This document shows, one piece after another, positions 1 through 9,227 of a stretch of DNA of 64,000 nucleotides. Where the stretch lies: the NCBI GenBank assembly GCA_016124665.1, contig WGNH01000009.1:62001-126000 (forward strand), in the 5' to 3' direction. The first letter of the stretch is position 1. Each line of letters begins with the position of its first letter. The notes below the pieces were generated by a model. It ran no database searches. It had not been told where the DNA came from and saw only the letters and a program-made list of their open reading frames with translations. Made by a program: the position numbers and the translations under genes. Source of the stretch: Alphaproteobacteria bacterium (GTDB lineage Bacteria > Pseudomonadota > Alphaproteobacteria > Caulobacterales > Maricaulaceae).

Positions 1-392
1 GTCGTGGTGGATTTTCCGTTGGTGCCGGTGATGCCGATGATCGACGGGCGGCGCTCTTGCGGCTGGGCCTGCATGGCGATGGCAAATAATTCCATGTCGC
101 CGATCACGGACACTCCGAGCTCTCGGGCCCGGATCACGAAGCGGTGTGGCTCGGGGTGAGTCAGCGGCACGCCGGGCGACAGGACCAGCGCGGCTATGCT
201 GTCCCAATCCGCGCGATCAAGGTCCGTAAGTTCAAGGCCGGCCGCCTGCGCCCGTGTGCGGGATTCGGCATTGTCATCCCAGATCAGCACTCTTGCACCG
301 CCTGCGATCAATGCACGCGCCGCGGTTATGCCGGTCCGGCCCAGTCCGAAGACGGCGACGGCCTGGCCTTCATATCCGGGGACCGGGATCAT
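1..392 (-). CDS. murD: UDP-N-acetylmuramoylalanine--D-glutamate ligase, N-terminal part (runs off the window)
   Basis: MurD adds D-glutamate to UDP-MurNAc-L-alanine in the cytoplasm, the second amino-acid step of peptidoglycan precursor synthesis. Only about 130 N-terminal residues lie in the window. The reading begins MIPVPGYEGQ, contains the Rossmann-like FGLGRTGITAA segment and reaches the Mur-ligase P-loop GTNGKSTTT exactly at the left edge. The ATG at 392 lies 5 bases after the mraY stop, so the two genes are almost certainly co-transcribed. The order mraY-murD is the usual dcw order. No frameshift is seen in the visible part; the catalytic and C-terminal domains are off the window. Confidence 0.93.
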   Translation of the reverse strand, partial: MIPVPGYEGQAVAVFGLGRTGITAARALIAGGARVLIWDDNAESRTRAQAAGLELTDLDRADWDSIAALVLSPGVPLTHPEPHRFVIRARELGVSVIGDMELFAIAMQAQPQERRPSIIGITGTNGKSTT

Positions 393-397
393 TCAGC

Positions 398-1507
398 CTA
401 TCGAAGTTTCAGTGTCGACAGCCCGATCAGGGCCAGGATGACCGCGATGATCCAGAAGCGGACGACAATGGTCGGTTCCTGCCAGCCCATCTTCTCGAAA
501 TGGTGGTGGATCGGTGCCATTCTGAAGACACGCTTTCCAAACATCTTGAAGCTGGCGACCTGCACCATGACCGAAACGGCCTCAAGCACGAACAGCCCGC
601 CGATAATGGCAAGCACGACTTCATGCTTGACCGCGACCGCAATCGTGCCCAGCGCGCCGCCGAGCGACAGCGAGCCGGTATCGCCCATGAATACCATGGC
701 GGGCGGGGCATTGAACCAGAGAAACCCCAGAGACGCGCCGAGCAGAGCGCCACAGAAGACGGCGAGCTCGCCTGTTCCGGGCGTGAAATTGAGCTGCAGA
801 TAATCGGCAAAAATCGCATTTCCGACGATGTAGGCGATAAAACCGAAACTGGCGGCCGCAATCATCACCGGAACAATGGCCAGGCCATCGAGGCCGTCCG
901 TCAGATTCACGGCATTGGAGGCAAAAGCGATAACCAGCGTCCCGAAGACGAGGAAAAGACCGAAGCCCAGCGGGATCAGGACGTCCTTGAAAAAGGGCAC
1001 GGCAACCGAGGTCGCGAAGCCGTCCGGCACACCCGGGGCCTGGCCCAGAAGATTCGTCATCCACCAGACTGCAATGCCGCCAATTACGAATTGAAGCAGC
1101 AGCTTGGCCTTGCCGGACAGACCCGCTGTCGAGCGTTGTGTGACCTTGCGGTAGTCGTCGACAAAGCCGATCGCGCCATAGCCAACCGTGACAAACATCA
1201 CGACCCAGAGATACTGATTGGTCAGATCCCCCCAGAGCAGGGTTCCAACGACAATGCCGACCAGAATCAGGAAACCGCCCATGGTTGGCGTGCCGGCTTT
1301 CTCGATGACATGGCGTTCCGGCCCGTCCTCGCGTATGGGTTGGCCTTCACGCTGCTTTTTCTTCAGCCAGCGGATGAAGGGCGCACCGCCGAAAATGGCG
1401 ATCACCAGAGCGGTCATCAGTGCCCCGCCGGTACGGAAGGTGATGTAATTGAGAAGATTGAAGAGCGTGATGTCTTCGGCGTAAGGCAGCAGCAGCCATT
1501 CCAGCAT
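398..1507 (-). CDS. mraY: Phospho-N-acetylmuramoyl-pentapeptide transferase
   Basis: MraY transfers phospho-MurNAc-pentapeptide to undecaprenyl phosphate, forming lipid I in the inner membrane. The 369-residue product has the usual family length and about ten hydrophobic segments. Landmarks in order are the VDDYRK aspartate motif (about residue 117), [10 protein letters not shown] (about 200) and the [11 protein letters not shown] motif near the C-terminus. It lies between murF (9 bases upstream) and murD (5 bases downstream). The large opposite-strand ORF over this region (254..1591) is a shadow. Confidence 0.97.
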   Translation of the reverse strand: MLEWLLLPYAEDITLFNLLNYITFRTGGALMTALVIAIFGGAPFIRWLKKKQREGQPIREDGPERHVIEKAGTPTMGGFLILVGIVVGTLLWGDLTNQYLWVVMFVTVGYGAIGFVDDYRKVTQRSTAGLSGKAKLLLQFVIGGIAVWWMTNLLGQAPGVPDGFATSVAVPFFKDVLIPLGFGLFLVFGTLVIAFASNAVNLTDGLDGLAIVPVMIAAASFGFIAYIVGNAIFADYLQLNFTPGTGELAVFCGALLGASLGFLWFNAPPAMVFMGDTGSLSLGGALGTIAVAVKHEVVLAIIGGLFVLEAVSVMVQVASFKMFGKRVFRMAPIHHHFEKMGWQEPTIVVRFWIIAVILALIGLSTLKLR

Positions 1508-1516
1508 GTCGAATAT

Positions 1517-2923
1517 CTATCCCTGTCCCCGAGCGCCAAGATCGTCTTCGGCGAGCATTCGGGCAATTCTGTGAACGCCCGATGCATTTGATCCCTTCAC
1601 AAACACCACATCGCCCGGTGCCACAAATCCTGCGACCAGATCCAGCAGCTCATCGGCCGTGTCCGCATAGGCCGCCAACCGGCCGACCTGCAAGGCATCC
1701 CGCAAGGGAATGTTCCCCTTCCCCGCGAGGAAAACAGCATCCGCGCGGGCCTGGCTGACCGGGTCTGCCAGCGAAGCGTGAAGCGCAGGTGAATCCGGGC
1801 CGAGTTCCAGCATTTCGCCGAGAATGGCGATGCGGCGGCCGCTCTCCGGCTCGGCCGATCCCAGAATGGACAGACCGGCGCGCATGGACGCCGGATTGGC
1901 ATTATAACTGTCGTCTATGAGGGTGAAGTAACCATTCCGGAGCGGAATTTGCCGGATGGCCCCGCGGCCGGCCCCGGCTGTCAGCTGAGCCAGTGCGTCG
2001 GCGGTTGCTTCGGCATCGACCCCTGCGGCGATGGCGGTGGCAAAAATCGCCGCTGCATTCCAGGCCCAGTGATCCCCCCGGGCCGCAATGGAGAAATTGA
2101 TCTCCTTGCCCAGCACGCTGATGCGTCCCCTGCCCCCTTCCGTGCCGGTTTCGAAATCGAGGATGCGGACGGCGGCGTGCGCGGCGGTTCCGAATTCCAG
2201 CATGAAAGCGGCAGCGCTTTGTCCGGCGTGTCCGGCGAGACGCGACGTAAATTCATCGTCTGCCGGAAACACGGCGACACCGTCCGGGTGCAGGCCTTCG
2301 AAAATTTCGGACTTGGCGTCTGCGATGGCTTCCATTGATCCGAGGTTTTCCAGATGAGCCGGCGCGATCTTGGTGATCAGCGCCACATGCGGGCGGACTA
2401 GGGTTGAAAGCTCCCTTATCTCCCCGGCATGGTTCATGCCCATTTCGAAAACCGCCCGCTCGGCCGATTTCGGCATCATTGCCAGCGTCAGCGGCACACC
2501 CCAATGATTGTTATAGGATTTCTGTGATGCGTGGGATGTGCCCACGCTCCGGAAAACGGCAGCGAGGGCTTCCTTGACGCTGGTCTTTCCGACGCTGCCG
2601 GTAACCGCAACGCGCACGGCCGGGCTGCGCTCCCGGGCAGCGCGGGCCAGCCCGCGCAAGCCGTCCAGCGTGTCACCGACGACCAGTTTCGCTCCGGGAC
2701 CGCAATCGGGATTGGAAACCAGCGCCGCTGCTGCGCCTCTGGCCATGGCATCGGGCACAAAATCATGTCCGTCGCGCTGGTCCTGGAGCGCAACGAACAG
2801 GTCGCCCGGCTTCAGGCTGCGCGTATCTATGGAAATGCCGCTGGCGGTCCAGTCCTGCCGGCCGATCAACTGGCCAGATACTGCTGCGGCCGCTTCGCGG
2901 GCTGTCCAGAGCGGTTCAGCCAT
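1517..2923 (-). CDS. murF: UDP-N-acetylmuramoyl-tripeptide--D-alanyl-D-alanine ligase
   Basis: MurF adds the D-Ala-D-Ala dipeptide to UDP-MurNAc-tripeptide in the cytoplasm. The ATP-binding P-loop reads TGSVGKTSVKE and the middle domain contains the AxxNxxNxxGVP-like stretch SYNNHWGVPLTLA. I chose the start MAEPLWTAREAA (468 aa) rather than the longer track start. It matches the family N-terminus and places the ATG 8 bases inside the end of murE, in keeping with the coupled overlaps across this cluster. The 22 extra track residues would sit entirely within murE. Confidence 0.96.
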   Translation of the reverse strand: MAEPLWTAREAAAAVSGQLIGRQDWTASGISIDTRSLKPGDLFVALQDQRDGHDFVPDAMARGAAAALVSNPDCGPGAKLVVGDTLDGLRGLARAARERSPAVRVAVTGSVGKTSVKEALAAVFRSVGTSHASQKSYNNHWGVPLTLAMMPKSAERAVFEMGMNHAGEIRELSTLVRPHVALITKIAPAHLENLGSMEAIADAKSEIFEGLHPDGVAVFPADDEFTSRLAGHAGQSAAAFMLEFGTAAHAAVRILDFETGTEGGRGRISVLGKEINFSIAARGDHWAWNAAAIFATAIAAGVDAEATADALAQLTAGAGRGAIRQIPLRNGYFTLIDDSYNANPASMRAGLSILGSAEPESGRRIAILGEMLELGPDSPALHASLADPVSQARADAVFLAGKGNIPLRDALQVGRLAAYADTADELLDLVAGFVAPGDVVFVKGSNASGVHRIARMLAEDDLGARGQG

Positions 2924-4364
2924 TGCCGCCCTCCATTCCGGCGACCGCCTTTCGGGCTTCCTCGCGGTCATCAAAGGGATGGATGACATCGCCGATTTTC
3001 TGGCCGGTCTCGTGTCCCTTGCCAGCCAGCAGGAGCGTGTCGCCGGCTTTCATCTGACGCAATGCAGCGCGGATGGCCTGCGCGCGGTCACCGATTTCTT
3101 CCGCGCCTACGGCGCCTTCCATGATTTTTGCGCGAATATCGGCGGCTTTTTCCGAGCGCGGATTGTCGTCCGTGACGATGACATGATCCGCCAGCTTCAC
3201 GGCGATTTCGCCCATCGGTTTGCGCTTGGTCGGATCGCGGTCACCGCCGCATCCGAACACGATGAAGATACGGCCGCGCGTATGAGGACGCGCCGCCCGG
3301 ATCAGCTTGTCGAGTCCGTCCGGCGTGTGGGCAAAATCAACGAGAACCGGACAACCCGCAGCGGTTTTTGCCGCCAGCTCCAGCCGCCCGGGCACACCTT
3401 GCAGCCGGGCGATTGCCGCAATGGCGTCATCTTGAGAAACCCCGGAATGGACAGCCATGGCCGCCGCGCCGACCGCATTGGCGACCTGGAATTCCCCCAC
3501 CAGGGGCAATTCTATACGCTTCGTCTGGCCGTTCACTTCCAGCGTGATCTGCTGACTGGCCGCTTTCGGCGTGATCTCGCGAATGCGCCAGTCGCGGCCG
3601 CGCCACCCGACCTGAATGACGTCGAGACCCCGGGCCGCGCCTTTGTCTGCTACCGCCTCGCCCCATTCTGAATCGACATTGATGATCGACGGCGACCCGG
3701 ACGGGGCAATTTCCAGGAAGAGTTTGAGTTTGCTGGCGAAATAGTCCTCAAAATCCGGATGGTAGTCGAGATGGTCCTGGGTGAGATTGGTGAAGCCCGT
3801 CAATGTGACGCGGACGGCGTCCATGCGTTTTTGCTTGAGTCCATGGCTGGAGGCCTCCATGGCCAGATGTGTGCAATTGTCCGCGGCGAGCGCATCCAGC
3901 GCCTTGTGGACGGCGGCTGCGTCCGGCGTCGTATAGCCGGTCTCGACCCAGCCTTCACCCCGGGCCACACCCAGCGTGCCCAGGCTGGCTCCGTCAATCC
4001 CGGCACCGCGCCAGATCTGGCGCAGGAAATCAACCGTCGAGCTTTTGCCATTCGTCCCGGTAACCGCGGCGATCGCCTCCGGCTGACGCGGATAAAAACG
4101 CGCGGCCAGCGTGGCAAATCGCGCGGCCGCATCCGCATCCTGTATGGCCGGAACGCTGCCCGTATCAATGCCAGGCTCGGTCAATATGGCCGCTGCCCCC
4201 GCCTTTACGGCTTGCGGTATGAAATCCCGACCGTGGACATGAAGCCCCGGCAAGGCGGCAAACAGAAAGCCGGGCCGCACTGCTCGGCTGTCGAGCGTCA
4301 GTCCGGTGATTTCCAAATCCGGTCCGGAGCAGCGATCCGGAGATATCAGATCAGAGAGCTTCAC
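2916..4364 (-). CDS. murE: UDP-N-acetylmuramoyl-L-alanyl-D-glutamate--2,6-diaminopimelate ligase
   Basis: MurE adds the third amino acid of the peptide stem. The product is 482 aa. The P-loop is TGTNGKSSTVDF at about residue 105. The sequence TDDNPRSE at about residue 400 is the DNPR signature of meso-diaminopimelate-specific enzymes; lysine-specific MurE lacks it, so the wall is predicted to be meso-DAP type. The ATG overlaps the ftsI stop as ATGA, indicating translational coupling. The 3' end overlaps the murF start. Confidence 0.97.
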   Translation of the reverse strand: MKLSDLISPDRCSGPDLEITGLTLDSRAVRPGFLFAALPGLHVHGRDFIPQAVKAGAAAILTEPGIDTGSVPAIQDADAAARFATLAARFYPRQPEAIAAVTGTNGKSSTVDFLRQIWRGAGIDGASLGTLGVARGEGWVETGYTTPDAAAVHKALDALAADNCTHLAMEASSHGLKQKRMDAVRVTLTGFTNLTQDHLDYHPDFEDYFASKLKLFLEIAPSGSPSIINVDSEWGEAVADKGAARGLDVIQVGWRGRDWRIREITPKAASQQITLEVNGQTKRIELPLVGEFQVANAVGAAAMAVHSGVSQDDAIAAIARLQGVPGRLELAAKTAAGCPVLVDFAHTPDGLDKLIRAARPHTRGRIFIVFGCGGDRDPTKRKPMGEIAVKLADHVIVTDDNPRSEKAADIRAKIMEGAVGAEEIGDRAQAIRAALRQMKAGDTLLLAGKGHETGQKIGDVIHPFDDREEARKAVAGMEGGNG

Positions 4365-6133
4365 TGGGCTGTTCTCACCACGGGTTCAGGATCGGGCGTC
4401 AATGCCGCCCGCACCAGCGCCGAGCGGGTCAGCGGATCATCCTGCTGTTCCACACCCAGAATCGATGCGATGCGCGTTATGATTTCGCCTGCTGCAGGGG
4501 CTGCCGTCCACCCGCCGGTTGCATACCCGTAGGTGGCGGCTGTGCCCTGCGGCTCATCCAGAATGACCAGCACAACATATTGCGGATCATCATAGGGGAA
4601 GACGGCCGAAAAAGACGAGATCAGACGGTCTTCGTCATAGCCACCGCGGCCGGGTTTTTCCGCCGTCCCGGTTTTACCGGCCACGCGGAATCCCGGTGCA
4701 TCGGCCCGGCTGCCCGTGCCGTTTTCGACAACATCCCGCATCATGGTGAGCACGCTCTGCGCCACTTCCGGTGCGAGGACGCGTTCACCGGCAACGGTTT
4801 CATCCGGCCGCACCGGCCGCAGGGTCGGCCGCACATAAGTGCCGCCATTCGCAATGGCTGCAAAAGCCGACGCGACCGCAAGCGGGCTGACAGCAATGCC
4901 ATGGCCATAAGAAATGGTTGCAGTCTCGGTTGGGCCCCAGCGCTGCGGAAGGAGCGGCGTCGCGCTCTCTGCCAGTTCGATCGGTGCGCGCTCCAGCAGG
5001 CGAAGCCGGCCCAGAAGATCCCGTTGACGGTCTGCGCCGGCTTCAAGCGCGATGCGGGACGAGCCGATATTCGAGGAGTGGGTAAATATCTCTTCCAGCG
5101 TCAGCGCACGGTTCTCGGCGTGGAAGTCCTCGATGGTATAGCCGCCGATCTGCAATGGAGCTGTTGCATCGAAGGTTTCCCCGGGTTCCGCGATGCCGCT
5201 CTCCAGCGCCAGCGCGACGGTGAAGGCCTTGAAGGTCGAACCCATTTCATAGCGGGCCTGGAGGGCACGGTTCAGACGCTCATCAGCGCTGGCTGCTCCG
5301 GCCTGATTGGGGTCAAAGTCGGGCAGCGAAACAAGGCTGAGGATTTCTCCGGTGTCGACATCCATGACAATGCCGGTTGCGGCAATGGCCTGGAATTCCG
5401 CCATGTAGCGGCGCAACACTTCATCGACATGGAACTGGACACCCATATCAATGGAGAGGGCTACCGGGCGTCCGCCGTCATTGGAGAGTGCGAGATTGAA
5501 CGCCTGCTCGGCCCCGGCCAGGCCCGTCATATCACGGCCGGCATGACCGACCGCGTGTGCGGCGAGCCGGCCACGGGGATAGACGCGGCTGGGCTCGGTG
5601 CGGAATTCAAGTCCGGGCTGACCCAGCGAGAAAACAGCCTGGCGCTGGCGCGGGGTCAGATTGCGCTGGATCCAGACGAAACGCCGGCGCGATGACAGAT
5701 CCGCCGTGAGTTCATCGACATCAAGCCCGGGCAGGACAGTAACCAAAGCCTCGGCGGTTTCCCGTGCATCCCAGACGAGTTGCGGATCGGCAAAGAGGGA
5801 CCAGGTTTCGAGCGTTGTCGCCAAGACCTGTCCGTTACGGTCAACCAGATCACCGCGGCGCACTTCCGCCAGCACTGGCGGCGCGGCAGCCGCTTCTCCT
5901 CCAGAGAAGGCCAGATCAATGGCGCGGATACCCAGCGCGGCGAAGGCAATTACCATCGCAAAGCCGATAACCGCCATCCGGCGGCGGGCATCCTCCATAA
6001 TAGAGGCATCTTCATTCTCGATACGGAGTACCCGCGTCAGGTTGTCGGGCGCAGCCTCCGGTAGCGGCGCGCTGTCGGCATAGGACTCAAACCGGGGCGG
6101 ACTTTTCCGCCTGGGCCAGAGGCGGCTGATCAT
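4361..6133 (-). CDS. ftsI: Peptidoglycan D,D-transpeptidase FtsI (penicillin-binding protein 3)
   Basis: FtsI is the septal transpeptidase of the divisome, anchored in the inner membrane with its catalytic domain in the periplasm. The 590-residue product has a cytoplasmic N-terminal tail of about 50 residues and one membrane segment (MAVIGFAMVIAFAALGIRAI). A PBP dimerisation domain follows, then the transpeptidase triad: GSTFK (SxxK), HSSNIG (SxN) and GKTGTAEKPG (KTG). It overlaps ftsL upstream by ATGA and murE downstream by ATGA. Length and motifs are complete, with no sign of damage. Confidence 0.96.
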   Translation of the reverse strand: MISRLWPRRKSPPRFESYADSAPLPEAAPDNLTRVLRIENEDASIMEDARRRMAVIGFAMVIAFAALGIRAIDLAFSGGEAAAAPPVLAEVRRGDLVDRNGQVLATTLETWSLFADPQLVWDARETAEALVTVLPGLDVDELTADLSSRRRFVWIQRNLTPRQRQAVFSLGQPGLEFRTEPSRVYPRGRLAAHAVGHAGRDMTGLAGAEQAFNLALSNDGGRPVALSIDMGVQFHVDEVLRRYMAEFQAIAATGIVMDVDTGEILSLVSLPDFDPNQAGAASADERLNRALQARYEMGSTFKAFTVALALESGIAEPGETFDATAPLQIGGYTIEDFHAENRALTLEEIFTHSSNIGSSRIALEAGADRQRDLLGRLRLLERAPIELAESATPLLPQRWGPTETATISYGHGIAVSPLAVASAFAAIANGGTYVRPTLRPVRPDETVAGERVLAPEVAQSVLTMMRDVVENGTGSRADAPGFRVAGKTGTAEKPGRGGYDEDRLISSFSAVFPYDDPQYVVLVILDEPQGTAATYGYATGGWTAAPAAGEIITRIASILGVEQQDDPLTRSALVRAALTPDPEPVVRTAQ

Positions 6134-6486
6134 CGCGGCCCCCCGGCCTCATGGACGGCGGTCCCGTTGGGGATTTCGCCAATGGCGGCATAGGGGCGGG
6201 CCGGCGTTTCGACCAGCAGAGGCAGATCGGACATGGCGACTTCGCGACGCGGGTCCAGTGGCTCAAAGCCAAGATATTGCCGCGCCAGAGCCCGCAGCCG
6301 GTCGGGATCTTCAAGGTGAGCAATATCGACATTGAGCACATTGATCTGGCGCCGCTCTTCCGCCAGCTCGGAGCGGATTTCCACGAGACGCTGGCGCGCC
6401 TCCTGCGCCTCCGTCTTTGCGATATAGAGCGCGATGGCCAGCACGGATGCAACGATGAATGCGAGCACGTTGAGAGCACGTATCAT
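6130..6486 (-). CDS. ftsL: Cell division protein FtsL
   Basis: This 118-residue bitopic protein has an N-terminal membrane segment (about residues 3-22, LNVLAFIVASVLAIALYIAK). A charged heptad-rich stretch (about 25-60, EAQEARQRLVEIRSELAEER) follows, predicted to form the FtsL/FtsB coiled coil. FtsL-type sequences diverge strongly, so the call rests on architecture and on position between rsmH and ftsI. Both boundaries are 4-base ATGA overlaps. Confidence 0.88.
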   Translation of the reverse strand: MIRALNVLAFIVASVLAIALYIAKTEAQEARQRLVEIRSELAEERRQINVLNVDIAHLEDPDRLRALARQYLGFEPLDPRREVAMSDLPLLVETPARPYAAIGEIPNGTAVHEAGGPR

Positions 6487-7475
6487 GAGGAAGCCTCCAG
6501 CCGTGACAGGGACGGCGCGTTCGGGAAAAGCGAAATATCTATCGGCCAGGCCGGCGCTTCGGTGCGGATGGCAGCGCGCAATTTGGCCGAGCGGGCGCGG
6601 GGATTAACGTTAATCTCCTCAGCCGAAGGCTCGATGGCCTTGCGGGTGAGGAGGCGGAAGGACGGTTCAGGTCCACGCTCGATTTCAGGCATGTGGCGGG
6701 ACCCTCCGGCATTCAGACCGGCGCGGGCCCGCAGGAAAGTCTTGACGATCCGGTCTTCCAGCGAATGGAAGGTCACAATCACCAGCCGGCCCAGCGGCGA
6801 GAGGAGCTGCTCGGCGGCACTGAGGGCACGAACGAGTTCGCCGAGCTCGTCATTGACGAAAATGCGCATCCCCTGGAATGTCCGTGTAGCCGGATGGGTC
6901 TTGGTATGCTTGCCGCCAACCGCCTTTGCCACGACAGACGCCAGATGATCAGTGGTCGTGAACGGGTTTTCGGCGCGTTCCCGCACAATCGCCGCCGCGA
7001 CCCGGCGCGACTTTTTCTCTTCGCCATAGATATAGAAGATATCGGCCAGCTCTTTTTCGGTCAGCCGGGCGACGGCGTCAGCCGCGGATGGCCCTTTGCC
7101 GCTCATCCGCATATCGAGCGGGCCGGATTTCGCGAACGAGAATCCACGCTCGGCCTGATCCAGCTGCATGGATGACACGCCCAGATCCAGCACAATGCCG
7201 TCGACCTGATGGCCACCGGCTTCGGCCACGACATCCCGCATGGCGGAGAAAGGGGCTTCAACCAGCACAAACCGGCCGCCGGATGCCCGCTTGAGATCGT
7301 CGCCAACGGGCCGGACTGCAGGATCGCGGTCGATGCCGATGACCCGGCAGTCAGCCGCCGACAATATGGCGCGTGAATATCCACCTGCCCCGAATGTGCC
7401 GTCGATATAGATCGCTCTGTCCCGCGCCTCGAGCGCGGTCAGAACCTCATCAAGCATAACGGGCACATGGTTCAT
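6483..7475 (-). CDS. rsmH: 16S rRNA (cytosine(1402)-N(4))-methyltransferase
   Basis: RsmH methylates N4 of C1402 in the ribosomal P site. The 330-residue protein begins MNHVPVMLDEVLTAL. It has the SAM-binding DGTFGAGGYSRAIL segment and the acidic GIDRDP strand end at about residues 25-50. Further conserved stretches are LDLGVSSMQLD, KSGPLDMRM and TFHSLEDRIVK. Overlaps with mraZ upstream and ftsL downstream are both ATGA-type, so it sits in one translationally coupled run. Confidence 0.96.
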   Translation of the reverse strand: MNHVPVMLDEVLTALEARDRAIYIDGTFGAGGYSRAILSAADCRVIGIDRDPAVRPVGDDLKRASGGRFVLVEAPFSAMRDVVAEAGGHQVDGIVLDLGVSSMQLDQAERGFSFAKSGPLDMRMSGKGPSAADAVARLTEKELADIFYIYGEEKKSRRVAAAIVRERAENPFTTTDHLASVVAKAVGGKHTKTHPATRTFQGMRIFVNDELGELVRALSAAEQLLSPLGRLVIVTFHSLEDRIVKTFLRARAGLNAGGSRHMPEIERGPEPSFRLLTRKAIEPSAEEINVNPRARSAKLRAAIRTEAPAWPIDISLFPNAPSLSRLEASS

Positions 7476-7936
7476 TGGCCGGCCTCCGTCATGCGCGAAG
7501 GGCGGCGCAGCTTTAATTTGTTCTCTTTGGCGAAAGCCCGAGCGCTGGTGGCGCGGCGGGCATGGCTGTCGGGATTCCAGATTTCAAACCGGCGGCCGAG
7601 ACCGACAAAAGTCGCCCTGCCGTCGAGCCCGGCATGTTCAGCCAGGTCTTTCGGCAGGGTTATGCGGCCATTTGCATCAAAAGACAGGGTGCGGGCCGCG
7701 CCGAAAATGGACTGCTCCAGCGCCTGGCGTGCCTCGTCATAGGGATCCATGGCCTCGATCATTTCGAGATAATCGTCCATCAGCGCCTGACCGCCGCCCT
7801 CCAGCCAGGGGCCGTCAAAACTGGGCCAGACGTAAATCCCGTCGAAAGGTCCACCGCTTACATTCGAACGGAATCCTGCCGGGACCGAGACACGGCCCTT
7901 GGCATCAATTCCATTGGTAGCGGTGGACACAAACAC
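7472..7936 (-). CDS. mraZ: Transcriptional regulator MraZ
   Basis: MraZ is a double AbrB/SpoVT-fold DNA-binding protein that controls its own dcw operon. Two such folds are visible: NGIDAKGRVSVPAGFR near the N-terminus and SFDANGRITLPKDLAEHAGL near residue 80. The ORF track extends far upstream, but I place the start at the GTG at 7936. A GGGGAG ribosome-binding site lies 6 bases before it, and the resulting 154-residue product begins VFVSTATNGIDAKGR as the family does. The extended N-terminus would cross the operator repeats and part of rnpB. It is the first gene of the cluster. Confidence 0.94.
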   Translation of the reverse strand: MFVSTATNGIDAKGRVSVPAGFRSNVSGGPFDGIYVWPSFDGPWLEGGGQALMDDYLEMIEAMDPYDEARQALEQSIFGAARTLSFDANGRITLPKDLAEHAGLDGRATFVGLGRRFEIWNPDSHARRATSARAFAKENKLKLRRPSRMTEAGQ

Positions 7937-7975
7937 GACGATCTCCCCTGCCCGCAGACCCCTAGCGGTTAACAA

Positions 7976-8010
7976 TGGGATAACATGGGATTTCATGGGA
8001 AACAATGGAG
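7976..8010. promoter_or_regulatory. Four 10-bp-spaced MraZ-box-like repeats upstream of mraZ
   Basis: On the plus strand the motif TGGGA occurs at 7976, 7986 and 7996, and a variant TGGAG at 8006, with an exact 10-base period. They start 40 bases before the mraZ GTG. In Escherichia coli MraZ binds direct repeats of TGGGN separated by 5 bases, the same period. Here the TGGG strand is opposite to the coding strand of mraZ. Predicted role: autoregulation of the dcw operon. Confidence 0.72.
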
Positions 8011-8124
8011 AAAGGCGCAAAACCGCCATTTTTTCTGTGGCGAGACAAGTAATGGCACGCCCTGCTGCAGCGCAGCAAAAGAACAGATAAAGAACATATC
8101 TGTGGAAAGCATGTGGAAAAGTAT

Positions 8125-8527
<403 letters not shown>

Positions 8528-8533
8528 ACGTTC

Positions 8534-8562
8534 TATGTGGTTGTTTTCCGGGAAGCGGTCAA
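8534..8562 (-). promoter_or_regulatory. Possible rnpB promoter
   Basis: On the minus strand TTGACC (8562-8557) is followed, after 17 bases, by CACATA (8539-8534), about 7 bases before the inferred 5' end of rnpB. The -35 match is good and the -10 match is weak. The element overlaps the last bases of the upstream amidase gene. Confidence 0.35.
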
Positions 8563-9227
8563 GCTTGCCGTGAAAGGCCGGCCACAGAGTGGATGAGCGC
8601 TTTCGTCTCACCGTCGAGCTGACCGTCCACGCATTGCGGGCGGAAGCGGCGCTGGAAGGCCTTGATCACTGCCGTCTTGCCGGCCTCAAACCCGTAGCCG
8701 ATGGCCGCCAGCTGCTCGACGGCATCACCGGACTCAATGAGAACCTTCGGGAAGATCGAGCATCCTGCCTCGGACAGGAGCGGCCAGGGAAATTTCTCGC
8801 CCGGGTCCTGCTTGCGGCCCGGGGCAATATCGGAATGCCCGACAACGCGATGGGGAGGGATATTATGCCGGACCATCAATTCCTTTACAAGCGAAATAAC
8901 AGCATGAATCTGACGATCCGGGTAATCCGGCAGGCCGAAATCGTGACCGCCATTGACGATTTCGATACCGATGGAAAGTGAATTGATGTCGGTCTCTCCC
9001 GCCCATTCGGAGACGCCGGCATGCCAGGCACGCTTGTCCTCATCGACCAGTCGAAAGACGCGTGCGTCTTCTTCCACCATGTAGTGAGCCGAAACCTTTG
9101 ATTCGGGATCGCGCATCCGTTCCAGCGCCGCCTTGCCACTTTCCATGCCGGTGTAATGCAGGACGATCAGGCCGACCGGACGGGTCCGTTCATTGAAATT
9201 GGGTGACGGTGCCTCGATGAAATTCAA
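8559..9227 (-). CDS. N-acetylmuramoyl-L-alanine amidase (AmpD/AmiD type) with peptidoglycan-binding domain
   Basis: The enzyme cleaves the MurNAc-L-Ala bond in peptidoglycan or its turnover products. An Amidase_2 domain carries the zinc-ligand motifs IVLHYTG, KRAWHAGVSEW and VVGHSDIAPGRKQDPG. The last 60 residues (KTAVIKAFQRRFRP) look like a PG_binding_1 repeat. I use a TTG start at 9227 (222 aa), which follows GAGGAA and overlaps the stop of the upstream transporter as TTGA. The track's longer N-terminus lies inside that transporter. No signal peptide is visible, which favours a cytoplasmic AmpD-like recycling role, though AmiD-like cell-envelope location cannot be excluded. Confidence 0.88.
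   Translation of the reverse strand: MNFIEAPSPNFNERTRPVGLIVLHYTGMESGKAALERMRDPESKVSAHYMVEEDARVFRLVDEDKRAWHAGVSEWAGETDINSLSIGIEIVNGGHDFGLPDYPDRQIHAVISLVKELMVRHNIPPHRVVGHSDIAPGRKQDPGEKFPWPLLSEAGCSIFPKVLIESGDAVEQLAAIGYGFEAGKTAVIKAFQRRFRPQCVDGQLDGETKALIHSVAGLSRQA

Noticed and set aside
254-1591. 445-aa plus-strand ORF opposite murD/mraY
   Set aside because: It overlaps well-supported mraY on the other strand, has low-complexity polar composition and no recognisable domain. It is an antisense shadow caused by high GC.
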